Shown: positions 6,954-14,280 of the stretch, in pieces
Position numbering within the stretch: position 1 is the stretch's first letter
How the letters are laid out: every line of letters begins with the position of its first letter
NCBI GenBank assembly: GCA_002313895.1
Contig: DCAW01000025.1
Span: 20,049-34,357 of the forward strand
From: Dehalococcoidia bacterium UBA1123
GTDB lineage: Bacteria > Chloroflexota > Dehalococcoidia > Lucifugimonadales > UBA1123
DNA length: 14,309 nucleotides
Direction of reading: 5' to 3'
Notes under the pieces: generated by a model
What the model saw: only the letters and a program-made list of their open reading frames with translations
What the model was told of the DNA's origin: nothing
Database searches by the model: none
Program-made: the position numbers and the translations under genes

Positions 6954-7610
6954 ATGCCCAGCATCGACGATATGTGGATCACGCCAGGGCCTCGGCCCAA
7001 CGGACTCCAGGCTGCAGACGACGGACTGTGGGTGATTGATGCCGAGAATAGCCACATATACAAGCTGGATTATGAGACCGGAGAGGCTATGGTGGACGCG
7101 CCCACCGACACTTATAAGTCCAGCGGCATGACCGTAGGCGACGGCGTCGTGTGGGTGGCCTCGACCCACAACTCGCGGCTCTACAAGCTGAACGAGGACG
7201 GCTCGACCATCGAGTATCTTGACCCTCCTGGGATGGGGGCGCGTGACCCACGAGACAAAGGCCCTGAGTACATCCGGCCCCACGGCATGGAATGGATGGA
7301 CGACCGGACCATGTGGGTGTCGGTCAAGCCCGCGTTGAGGAACTATCTCATCAACCCTGAAACGATGGATGTTATCAAGTCCATACCAACTCCAGGCGCC
7401 GCGCCTCACGGCATCGCCTGGGATGGCGAGACCCTGTGGTGCGCGGACCGTGGACTGGGGATGATCCACCGGCTCGACGCCGACACCGGCGAGGTGCTGT
7501 ATGAAATTCCAGTGCCAGACCCAGAGGTCCACGGCCTGACCTATCACGACGGAGCGCTCCTGTTTTGCTGCGACCCTAGCCGCAGGGTGTGCCGCATCGA
7601 GATTTCCTGA
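6954..7610 (+). CDS. Small five-repeat beta-propeller protein, Vgb lyase/SMP-30-like (copy 2)
   Basis: This 218-aa protein is a tandem paralogue of the preceding gene. Near-identical segments include PNGLQAADDGLWVID (15-29), IYKLDYETGE and HGMEWMDD. The same five repeats begin at residues 16, 57, 110, 152 and 193. Its blade-start histidines His110, His152 and His193 match copy 1, as does the C-terminal CC-x6-C (Cys205, Cys206, Cys213). It differs most in blade 2 to 3, where a longer charged loop (GARDPRDKGPEY) precedes His110, so the two probably have related but different ligands. GGAGG stands 9 bases before the ATG. It is 26 bp upstream of the decarboxylase gene, so these are likely co-transcribed. 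It has no signal peptide. Family membership rests on the repeat pattern; the reaction is not known. Confidence 0.75.
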   Translation: MPSIDDMWITPGPRPNGLQAADDGLWVIDAENSHIYKLDYETGEAMVDAPTDTYKSSGMTVGDGVVWVASTHNSRLYKLNEDGSTIEYLDPPGMGARDPRDKGPEYIRPHGMEWMDDRTMWVSVKPALRNYLINPETMDVIKSIPTPGAAPHGIAWDGETLWCADRGLGMIHRLDADTGEVLYEIPVPDPEVHGLTYHDGALLFCCDPSRRVCRIEIS

Positions 7611-7636
7611 ATTTATCTTTTCTCTGGAGTAACCCA

Positions 7637-8950
7637 ATGCCCTTCGACAACATAGAATTGTTTCCCATGACCGCCGGGATCAACGCCGCTGACCACCTGA
7701 CCCTCGGCGGATGTGACGTTGCGGACCTGGCAGCCGAGTTCGGCACTCCGCTCCTCGTGTACGACGAGGACACTCTGCGGAGCATGTGCCGTAAGTTCCT
7801 GAACGGATTCACCTCCCGATACTCCAACACGATGGTTGCCTATGCGTCCAAGGCGTTCCTCAACACGGCCATCGCAAAGTTGATGGCCGAGGAAGGCATG
7901 GGGATGGACGTAGTATCCGGCGGAGAGTTGGCCGTCGCCATAGCGGCGGGGATGCCTATGGGAAAGGTCTATTTTCACGGAAACAACAAGTCTCCGCAGG
8001 AGCTTGAGTTCGCCGTAGAGTCCGGTATCGGGCGCATCGTCATCGATAGCTTCAACGAGTTGAGCATGTTGGACGAGATCGCCGGAAACAAACGCGTTGT
8101 GCAGGACGTTTTGGTTCGACTGTCTCCCAACGTTGACCCTCACACCCACGCCTTCACCACCACTGGCATTCTGGATTCCAAGTTCGGATTCGCCATAGAG
8201 ACTGGGGACTCGGCCCGCGCCATCCGTCAGGCCATCGCCGCTCCGAACCTGAACCTTGTGGGCGTCCACTTCCATCTCGGTTCGCCCATTTTTGAACTGA
8301 AACCTTACGCCGACGCGGTGAACACGATCTTGACCTACCTCGCGCCATTTAGAGAGGAAGGTCTCGACCTTCAGGAGTTCAGCCCCGGCGGAGGTTTCGC
8401 CATCGGGTACACCCGAGACCAGCCACCGCCGGAAATCTCTGAGTACGCCGATACTATCGCCACCGCGCTCAAGGCTAAGTGCGCCGAACTGGGGTTCGGA
8501 GAGCCGATGATGACTATCGAGCCGGGCCGTTCTATTGTGGGTCGCGCCGGCGTCAGCCTCTATACTGTAGGGGCGATCAAAGACATCCCCACCGTGCGAA
8601 AATATGTCTCGGTGGACGGCGGAATGGGAGACAACATCCGTCCCGCCCTCTACGGGTCTCAGTACGAGGCTGTGGTCGCCAGTCGAATGTCCGACGCTCC
8701 CGAAGAGGTCATCACGCTGGCAGGCAAGTACTGCGAGTCCGGCGACATACTGATCCGGGACATCGAAATGCCGGTCATGGAGGCCGGAGACCTCGTTGCC
8801 ATCCCTTCGTCCGGCGCATACGTTCCGGCAATGGCCAGCAATTACAACTTGAATCCTCGACCGGCCATCGTCATGGTCAAGGACGGCTCGGCGCGGATCA
8901 TTCGGCGCCGGGAGAGCTACCAGGACCTGATGGCGATGGACGTGGTGTGA
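7637..8950 (+). CDS. lysA: Diaminopimelate decarboxylase (PLP, fold type III)
   Basis: The 437-aa protein matches diaminopimelate decarboxylase, which converts meso-diaminopimelate to L-lysine and CO2 as the last lysine step. Motifs in order: YASKAF with PLP-binding Lys72, DVVSGGEL (91-98), HFHLGS (211-216), SPGGGFAIGY (249-258) for PLP phosphate, EPGR (295-298), VDGGMGDNIRP (326-336), CESGD (366-370) with the cross-subunit Cys366, and the final GAYVPAMASNYN (393-404). Family members usually read HxHIGSQ; this one has HFHLGSP. I chose the ATG at 7637 because GGAG sits 8 bases before it and the family N terminus fits; an upstream in-frame ATG at 7589 would overlap the propeller gene. No other lysine genes are nearby, and its place among catabolic genes leaves open a related amino-acid decarboxylase activity. 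Confidence 0.88.
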   Translation: MPFDNIELFPMTAGINAADHLTLGGCDVADLAAEFGTPLLVYDEDTLRSMCRKFLNGFTSRYSNTMVAYASKAFLNTAIAKLMAEEGMGMDVVSGGELAVAIAAGMPMGKVYFHGNNKSPQELEFAVESGIGRIVIDSFNELSMLDEIAGNKRVVQDVLVRLSPNVDPHTHAFTTTGILDSKFGFAIETGDSARAIRQAIAAPNLNLVGVHFHLGSPIFELKPYADAVNTILTYLAPFREEGLDLQEFSPGGGFAIGYTRDQPPPEISEYADTIATALKAKCAELGFGEPMMTIEPGRSIVGRAGVSLYTVGAIKDIPTVRKYVSVDGGMGDNIRPALYGSQYEAVVASRMSDAPEEVITLAGKYCESGDILIRDIEMPVMEAGDLVAIPSSGAYVPAMASNYNLNPRPAIVMVKDGSARIIRRRESYQDLMAMDVV

Positions 8951-8966
8951 GGCGAGGCGAGGCATC

Positions 8967-9068
8967 AGGTGGTCAGGTATCAGGTTTCGTGAAACCATAC
9001 CACCCGATGCTCTATGACGATTCTGAATGCCTCCCGCTGAACCCTGAAAACCTGATTCCTGACCACCT
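8967..9068. repeat. Intergenic element with 21-bp inverted repeats
   Basis: The left arm AGGTGGTCAGGTATCAGG plus TTT (8967-8987) is the reverse complement of the right arm at 9048-9068 with a single mismatch (20 of 21). The arms flank 60 bases. Immediately after the left arm is a small hairpin, GGTTT-CGTG-AAACC (8984-8997). The element fills most of the 134-bp gap between the decarboxylase and the first amidase. It resembles the 6842-6939 element and the window's left end. It could fold as an mRNA stem-loop affecting amidase expression, or be a MITE-like remnant; no target-site duplication is obvious. Confidence 0.7.
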
Positions 9069-9084
9069 AAAATGAAGGACTCTT

Positions 9085-10470
9085 ATGGACGAGATAAACT
9101 ACGCCTCCGCCAAGACGATAGCCCAGGCCATCCGAGACAAAGAGGTTTCCGCTGTCGAGGTCGTGGAGGCGCACCTGCAGCGTATTGACGAAGTAAACCC
9201 GAAGCTGAACGCCGTTGTGCATCTTGCCGCAGACCGGGCGCTTTCCGAAGCTCGGGAGGCCGACGCCGCCACCGCCAGAGGCGAGTCGAAAGGCCCGCTC
9301 CACGGCGTGCCGATGACCGTCAAAGATTCTCACGACGCCGAGGGGTTGGTGTCCACTGGCGGAACCAAAGGTCGCGAAAATTTCGTGCCTGATCGGGACG
9401 CCACCACAGTCGCTCGGATGCGGGCGGCGGGGGCCATTGTGTTGGGCAAGACCAACACTCCTGAGCTTACACTGGCCTTCGAGACCGACAACCTGATCTA
9501 CGGACGCACCAACAACCCTTACGGACTAGACCGCACCCCCGGAGGCTCCAGTGGCGGAGCAGGAGCGATCATCGCTTCTGGCGGTTCACCCTTAGACCTG
9601 GGGACCGACACCGGAGGAAGCGTTCGAGTGCCAGCCGGATTCTGCGGCATCGCCGGACTCAAGCCTACGTCTGGCCGCGTTCCAAGGACCGGCCACATCA
9701 TCTCTCACTCTCTGGGGGCCACCGACGCCCTGACCACCGTTGGCCCGATGGCTCGATACGTCGAAGACCTGATTCTGGTCTACCCGATAATAGCCGGCCC
9801 TGACGGGGAAGACCCCGCAATCGTCCCGATGCCTGTTGACGACCCTGCCAATATTGACCTCAAGAGCCTGCGAGTGGCATGGTTCACCGACGTAGGCGAC
9901 GTGACATCTACTGCCGAAATCGCATCTGCCACGCAATCAGCAGCTGACGCGCTGACCGACGCCGGGGCCTCGCTGACAGAGGACATGCCCAGCGCGATAC
10001 TTCGCGCAACTGGAACCAGCCTGCTGACCGCGGACGGAGGAGCCGGAGTTCGCCGAATTCTGGACAAAGCTGGAACTACCGAGATGCACCCCTGGGTGGG
10101 CCGATTCGTCGAAGGAACTGATCCGCTGCCAGTCGGCGAGTACAGCGCTCTGCTGGAGGAGATCGACGCCTTCCGCTCGAACATGCTCGGTTTCATGGAG
10201 AACTACGACGCCATCCTTCTTCCCGTCCGTCCGTTCCCGGCCCCGCCGCACGGGAAGTCCATGACGCCGGAGTTTAGCCCTGGCAACACCTTCACAAGCT
10301 CCTTCAACACAACCGGATGGCCCGGAGCAGTTGTCCGCGCCGGAACGTCGCCCGAAGGACTGCCCATCGGAGTCCAGTTTATCGCACGCCCGTGGCATGA
10401 GGATGTGTCTCTGGCGCTGGCGGCAGTCGTAGAGTCGGCCCTGGGAGGCTGGCAGATGCCGTCGATTTAG
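9085..10470 (+). CDS. Amidase-signature family hydrolase (copy 1)
   Basis: This 461-aa protein of the amidase-signature family hydrolyses a C-N amide bond to acid plus ammonia or amine. The Ser-cisSer-Lys triad is complete: Lys80 in PMTVKDS, cis-Ser155 in the GGSSGGAGA loop, and nucleophile Ser179 in DTGGSVR. The 24-residue spacing between the two serines equals that in fatty acid amide hydrolase. Further family blocks are GKTNTPE (121-127), GRTNNPYGLDRTPGG (140-154) and the C-terminal NTTGWPGAVVRAGTSPEGLPIGVQ. The protein has no signal peptide. It resembles GatA, but no gatB or gatC is near and its setting is metabolic, so a catabolic amidase is more likely. AAGGA stands 5 bases before the ATG. 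A paralogue follows after 26 bp. Substrate is unknown. Confidence 0.9.
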   Translation: MDEINYASAKTIAQAIRDKEVSAVEVVEAHLQRIDEVNPKLNAVVHLAADRALSEAREADAATARGESKGPLHGVPMTVKDSHDAEGLVSTGGTKGRENFVPDRDATTVARMRAAGAIVLGKTNTPELTLAFETDNLIYGRTNNPYGLDRTPGGSSGGAGAIIASGGSPLDLGTDTGGSVRVPAGFCGIAGLKPTSGRVPRTGHIISHSLGATDALTTVGPMARYVEDLILVYPIIAGPDGEDPAIVPMPVDDPANIDLKSLRVAWFTDVGDVTSTAEIASATQSAADALTDAGASLTEDMPSAILRATGTSLLTADGGAGVRRILDKAGTTEMHPWVGRFVEGTDPLPVGEYSALLEEIDAFRSNMLGFMENYDAILLPVRPFPAPPHGKSMTPEFSPGNTFTSSFNTTGWPGAVVRAGTSPEGLPIGVQFIARPWHEDVSLALAAVVESALGGWQMPSI

Positions 10471-10496
10471 CATCCATATACCGAAGGAGTCTCTTA

Positions 10497-11888
10497 ATGA
10501 ACGACATAGTCTACGCTTCTGCGACCCGAATAGCTCAGGCAATTCGACACAAGGAAATCTCCGCTAAGGAGGTCGTGCAGGCGCACCTCGACAGAATCGG
10601 ACAGGTGAACGGAGCGCTCAACGCAGTGGTGCAACTATGTGCCGACCGGGCGCTCTCCGAAGCTAAGGCGGCAGACGAAGCGTTGGCGCGAGGAGACTCC
10701 GTTGGCCCGCTGCACGGCGTTCCGATGACGCTCAAGGACTCATTGGACACCGAAGGCATCATATCCACGGGTGGGACCAAGGGCCGAGAATCCTTCGTGC
10801 CGTCGGAGGATTCCGTTGTGGCCGCTCGACTGCGGGCCGCCGGCGCCATCCTGTTGGGCAAGACCAACACCCCTGAGTTCACCCTCGCCGGAGAGACTGA
10901 CAACCTGATCTACGGACGCACCAACAACCCGTACAACCTGGACCGAATACCCGGAGGCTCCAGCGGCGGCGCGGCGGCCATCATTGCCTCTGGCGGCTCG
11001 CCTCTGGACATGGGGAGCGACACCGGCGGTAGCATTCGGATGCCCGCCCACTTCTGCGGAATCGCTGGCCTGAAACCAAACACAGGGCGCGTCCCACGCA
11101 CCGGACACATCGTTCCCTACGGCATGGGAGCCGTGGACGCTCTGACTCAGAATGGTCCGATGGCCCGATACGTCGAGGATTTGGCGCTCACGCTGCCCAT
11201 AATCTCCGGCCCTGACTGGCGCGACCCGGCCATCGTGCCCATGCGTCTGCGCGACCCCGCTGACGTGAGCATGGAGGGGCTTCGCATCGCCATGCACACC
11301 GACAACGGCATCAAAACTCCGACTCCTGAAACCCAGGAGGCTGTCCGCTCTGCCGCCAGAGCGTTGGAGGACATGGGAGCCGTCCTCGAAGAAGTGACTC
11401 CCGATGCTCTCGAAATGATTCCCGACATCACCCCTAATCTCAACGGAGGCGATGGCAGGGCGTGGGTCCGGCGACTTCTGGATAGGGCAGGCACCACCGA
11501 GATATCGCCGTTCCTCCAGAATCGGTTCGACAGCGCTGAGCCGATCTCCACAGAGAGGTTCTCACAAACGCTTGAGCTTCTGGACCAATATCGAAGCCGC
11601 ATGCTGGGTTTCATGGAAGACTACGACGCCATCCTCTGCCCTACGGCGGCGATAGCCGCCTGCCCCCACGGTGAGACCTGGTCGGACGAGAACAAATCGG
11701 CTTTCACCTACACTGGGGCCTACAACATGACTGGCTGGCCCGGAGCAGTGGTCCGGGGTGGCACGTCGCTGGACGGGATGCCCATCGGAGTCCAAGCTGT
11801 CTCACGCCCCTGGCGCGAGGATGTGGCCCTGGCCATCGCGTCGCGCCTGGAGTCGGCCCTGGGTGGCTGGCAAAAACCGGAGTTGTAG
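10497..11888 (+). CDS. Amidase-signature family hydrolase (copy 2)
   Basis: This 463-aa tandem paralogue of the preceding amidase has the same triad at the same positions: Lys80 (PMTLKDS), cis-Ser155 (GGSSGGAAA) and Ser179 (DTGGSIR). The N-terminal 240 residues are closely similar in the two copies. The segment from about 250 to 400, which shapes the acyl pocket in this family, differs far more; for example it has NGGDGRAWVRRLLDRAG and CPTAAIAACPHG here. That suggests duplication followed by substrate divergence. It starts at ATG 10497 with AAGGAG 7 bases upstream, 26 bp after copy 1, so both are likely on one transcript. It has no signal peptide. A GatA role is disfavoured for the same reasons as copy 1. 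Confidence 0.9.
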   Translation: MNDIVYASATRIAQAIRHKEISAKEVVQAHLDRIGQVNGALNAVVQLCADRALSEAKAADEALARGDSVGPLHGVPMTLKDSLDTEGIISTGGTKGRESFVPSEDSVVAARLRAAGAILLGKTNTPEFTLAGETDNLIYGRTNNPYNLDRIPGGSSGGAAAIIASGGSPLDMGSDTGGSIRMPAHFCGIAGLKPNTGRVPRTGHIVPYGMGAVDALTQNGPMARYVEDLALTLPIISGPDWRDPAIVPMRLRDPADVSMEGLRIAMHTDNGIKTPTPETQEAVRSAARALEDMGAVLEEVTPDALEMIPDITPNLNGGDGRAWVRRLLDRAGTTEISPFLQNRFDSAEPISTERFSQTLELLDQYRSRMLGFMEDYDAILCPTAAIAACPHGETWSDENKSAFTYTGAYNMTGWPGAVVRGGTSLDGMPIGVQAVSRPWREDVALAIASRLESALGGWQKPEL

Positions 11889-11947
11889 TCGCCAGTTTCA
11901 CAGACGGACATTTCAGAGAGTGAACCAGGGTTAAGGAAACCTCCAAT

Positions 11948-12739
11948 ATGAATAACGCACAACAAGCCGCAAACTATCTGATCGAACGTCAGATGGCCCG
12001 AGAATCTCTGAACATCATGCTCCATGATTTCGCGCCGAATGATATGGCTGACGCTTATGCGATCCAAGAAGAATACTTACGGATACGCTCTGAAACGAAG
12101 GGCGCGATGGGCGGATATAAAGTTGGATTGACCAATCCTTTAATGCAGCAGAGGGTAGGCGTTGACGAGCCGTGCGCGGGAGGCGTTTTCGCTCAGGATG
12201 TCGTCAAATCTCCCGCTACGCTGAACAGCCCCGACTATGCCAATCTGGCGGTGGAATGTGAAATTGCGTTCACAATGGGACGCGATCTGCCGATCTCTGA
12301 GGCTCCATTTAATCACGAGAACGTTGCCCCTGCTGTTGAGTCTATCGCCACATCATTCGAGGTCGTGGACCTTCCAGAAGGCGAAATACGCGAAGGGCAA
12401 AGCAGGGCGCACATGCTCGTTGCGACGAATGTGGCGCAGGCAGGAGCCGTGCTGGGCGTTCAGGTATCCGACTGGCGTGACATAGACCTGATATCGGCGC
12501 GCGGAATCGCTAGACTCAACGGCGAGGTTGTGGGTGAAGGCGTCGGATCCGATGTCATGGGACACCCGATGGAACCTCTGATATGGCTCGCCAATCTGCT
12601 CGCTCAACGCGGCGACGAGCTATCAAAAGGCGAAGTCGTCCTGACGGGAAGCCTCACCACACCGATAAACCTTGCGGCAGGAGACTCTGTGTCGTTTGAA
12701 ATCGAGGGCGTAGGCTACGTGAGCGTGAACGTGACGTAA
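11948..12739 (+). CDS. 2-keto-4-pentenoate hydratase-family enzyme (FAH fold)
   Basis: This 263-aa protein belongs to the MhpD/HpaH-like hydratase group of the fumarylacetoacetate hydrolase superfamily. These add water to 2-hydroxypenta-2,4-dienoate-type compounds (giving 4-hydroxy-2-oxovalerate) in meta-cleavage pathways; related members decarboxylate 4-oxalocrotonate. Key parts are GGYKVGLTNPLMQQRVGVDEP (55-75) with Lys58, and VECEIAF with Glu103 and Glu105. FEVVD supplies Glu138, matching the three-glutamate metal site of MhpD by spacing. LTGSLTTPINLAAGDSVSFEIEGVG (648-type C-terminal sheet) closes the fold at residues 233-257. The ATG at 11948 follows AAGGAAA at a somewhat long spacing of about 11 bases, 59 bp after the second amidase. 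No ring-cleavage dioxygenase or aldolase is in the window, so the exact substrate is open. Confidence 0.87.
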   Translation: MNNAQQAANYLIERQMARESLNIMLHDFAPNDMADAYAIQEEYLRIRSETKGAMGGYKVGLTNPLMQQRVGVDEPCAGGVFAQDVVKSPATLNSPDYANLAVECEIAFTMGRDLPISEAPFNHENVAPAVESIATSFEVVDLPEGEIREGQSRAHMLVATNVAQAGAVLGVQVSDWRDIDLISARGIARLNGEVVGEGVGSDVMGHPMEPLIWLANLLAQRGDELSKGEVVLTGSLTTPINLAAGDSVSFEIEGVGYVSVNVT

Positions 12740-12814
12740 TTTGACCAATGAACTGACATAACGACACAAAGTCTTGAACCCTCGCGCAAACCAACACATG
12801 AAGGATAAAAAGTC

Positions 12815-13570
12815 ATGGATTTTGGACTGAACGGCAAAGCGGCAATCGTGACCGGAGGCAGTGTCGGAATCGGCAAAGCTATCGCCAGAGAACTTGCTCT
12901 TGAGGGCGTGGACGTCGCCATCGCCGCCCGAAGGCAGGACCTCCTCGAACAGGCGGCCAGCGAGCTATCCAGGGAAACCGGACGGAAGGTCGTGCCCATC
13001 GTCGCCGACACAACCAGCCGGGAATCGGTGGAAAACCTGGTCAAGTCGGCAACGGATATCATGGGCAGAGGCGCTGACATACTGGTGAACAACGCCGCCC
13101 TCCCCGGAGGTCTCGTGCTGGGGCCGCTGGCAGAATCTGACGAGGCCGACCTGATGGCGGACATCGATACCAAAGTCGTCGGTTACTTTCGGTGCGCCAA
13201 GGCCGTAGCTCCTCATATGCAGAGTCAGGGCTGGGGCCGGATTATCAACATCGGTGGGCTGTCTGCTCGGCGGGCGGGAACCTTCAGCGGAATGCGAAAC
13301 GCCGCGCTGGTCCACTTCACCAAGACCCTATCCGACCAACTTGGACCGGACGGCATCACCGCCAATCTTGTCCATCCCGGAAGCACTCGCACCGAGCGCA
13401 CAGGCCCGGAGCAGGAAGAACGTGCCGCCCAGACAACCTCCACTCGCCGCATGGTTGACGCTAGCGAAATCGGCTACGTCGTGACATTTTTGGCCTCAAC
13501 CCGCGCCACCGCCATCACCGGCGAGGTCATAGCCGCCGGTGGCGGCGTCCCAGGCGTCGTGTATCAGTAG
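12815..13570 (+). CDS. Short-chain dehydrogenase/reductase-like protein lacking the YxxxK catalytic pair
   Basis: This 251-aa classical-SDR-like protein keeps the dinucleotide motif TGGSVGIG (13-20), the structural NNAA (92-95) and a C-terminal ITGEVIAAGGG. Those suggest it still binds NAD(P). The active site is degenerate. Where family members read YSASKAAL, this one reads SGMRNAAL, so Tyr becomes Ser158 and Lys becomes Asn162. The catalytic Ser position reads GG (147-148). No tyrosine lies between 141 and 165; shifting by one gives Phe157/Arg161, still not YxxxK. I recall similar RNAA-type SDRs, so it may be a genuine divergent subfamily rather than a broken gene, since the reading frame is intact. 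AAGGAT lies 8 bases before the ATG, 75 bp after the hydratase. A non-oxidoreductase or regulatory role is possible. Confidence 0.82.
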   Translation: MDFGLNGKAAIVTGGSVGIGKAIARELALEGVDVAIAARRQDLLEQAASELSRETGRKVVPIVADTTSRESVENLVKSATDIMGRGADILVNNAALPGGLVLGPLAESDEADLMADIDTKVVGYFRCAKAVAPHMQSQGWGRIINIGGLSARRAGTFSGMRNAALVHFTKTLSDQLGPDGITANLVHPGSTRTERTGPEQEERAAQTTSTRRMVDASEIGYVVTFLASTRATAITGEVIAAGGGVPGVVYQ

Positions 13571-13671
13571 ACACACGACACTAAAAGATGTAGTAATTTG
13601 AAATACGATGATAACGTCTGCTCTTGCTTAGCGCGATACCGATTCACAATTGCTGAAGTGTCCAATATAGA

Positions 13672-13700
13672 TTGTCCAATGAAATTACGTGGATTTTATT
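13672..13700 (+). promoter_or_regulatory. Candidate promoter for the 130-aa gene
   Basis: TTGTCC (13672-13677) and TTTATT (13695-13700) are separated by 17 bases, each matching 4 of 6 consensus positions. They lie in an AT-rich spacer and would start a transcript about 20 bases before the ATG at 13727. It is plausible but weak, because AT-rich DNA yields such matches by chance. Confidence 0.3.
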
Positions 13701-13726
13701 CTACTAATCTGCGAAGCGAGGGCATT

Positions 13727-14119
13727 ATGTCTAAATCTGTGGAATTTGGTGTAGAAAACCGCATTCGTGATATTCTCGCATCCTCGGAATATTCTAACCC
13801 AGATCACCACTTGGGGAGGCCGTTTCTAACTCCTTACCAAATCGCGATTGAATTCGCTCGGCTCCACCCACTGGAGTTCGCTGGAATTAATCTACCGATT
13901 GGAGGGCGAGATTCTGGTGTAAAAAGCTCTCTCCCACAATACATAGCAGGAGAACTATCCCAACGGATTCGAACAGAGGCGATCACAGATATCGAAGGAG
14001 GGTTTATTTCGAACCTTCACGTAGCTAATATTCGATTCGACTCCAGCAGACCATCTATTGCGTCATCACTTACGGGAACACAGTTCGATCTTTCAATATT
14101 CAGATTAATCGACAGGTGA
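13727..14119 (+). CDS. Unrecognised 130-aa protein in an AT-rich segment
   Basis: I do not recognise this protein. The preferred ATG at 13727 has GAGGG 4 bases upstream; longer readings from TTG 13598 or ATG 13679 lack such support. It looks soluble, with no signal peptide or membrane segment. Notable stretches are RPFLTPYQIAIEFARLHP (a probable helix), a Gly-rich turn IGGRDSG, SLPQYIAGELSQRIR (helix) and ITDIEGGFISNLHV. A C-terminal SSLTGTQFDLSIFRL ends the protein. The arrangement of helix, glycine turn and helix is compatible with a small binding or adaptor domain, but that is speculation. GC content in the lines I counted is about 43-50 percent, against well over 55 percent in the SDR gene before it. 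It stands alone, with its own possible promoter. Confidence 0.6.
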   Translation: MSKSVEFGVENRIRDILASSEYSNPDHHLGRPFLTPYQIAIEFARLHPLEFAGINLPIGGRDSGVKSSLPQYIAGELSQRIRTEAITDIEGGFISNLHVANIRFDSSRPSIASSLTGTQFDLSIFRLIDR

Positions 14120-14164
14120 CTGCTTCCTGAATATCGGCAACATTTGTGTGAGGTTTTTCAATGC

Positions 14165-14193
14165 TTGTGAGTCTCCCAATCCCCTAATATAAT
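14165..14193 (+). promoter_or_regulatory. Strong promoter for the gene at the right edge
   Basis: TTGTGA (14165-14170) is followed after exactly 17 bases by a perfect TATAAT (14188-14193). It would start a transcript near 14200, giving a leader of about 80 bases before the ATG at 14281. It is the best consensus promoter on the plus strand of this window. Confidence 0.6.
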
Positions 14194-14233
14194 ACCTTCA
14201 TTACTGTAGGCACGTCTCTCGGACACTCATTTC

Positions 14234-14263
14234 GGCGGGGAGATTTCTGATTCTTCCACCGCC
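14234..14263 (+). other. Leader hairpin before the edge gene
   Basis: GGCGGGGA (14234-14241) can pair with TCC-A-CCGCC (14255-14263), giving 8 pairs with one bulged A and a loop of about 13 bases. It lies between the strong promoter and the ATG at 14281, in the predicted 5' leader. It could modulate expression or be incidental; I cannot match it to a known riboswitch. Confidence 0.3.
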
Positions 14264-14280
14264 TGTAATAGGGGCGAAAC

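Noticed and set aside
7613..8998. A 461-codon open frame on the minus strand opposite lysA
   Set aside because: It mirrors a gene with clear family motifs, and its translation has no recognisable motif and is rich in His, Arg and Val, as expected from an antisense shadow in GC-rich coding DNA.
8479..9075. A 198-codon plus-strand frame out of phase with the end of lysA
   Set aside because: It overlaps the conserved lysA C terminus in another phase and is Arg/Gly-rich, typical of an out-of-frame reading.
9085..11888. The amidase pair as GatA subunits of the tRNA amidotransferase
   Set aside because: There are two tandem copies without gatB or gatC and in a metabolic setting; the family resemblance alone does not show a tRNA role.
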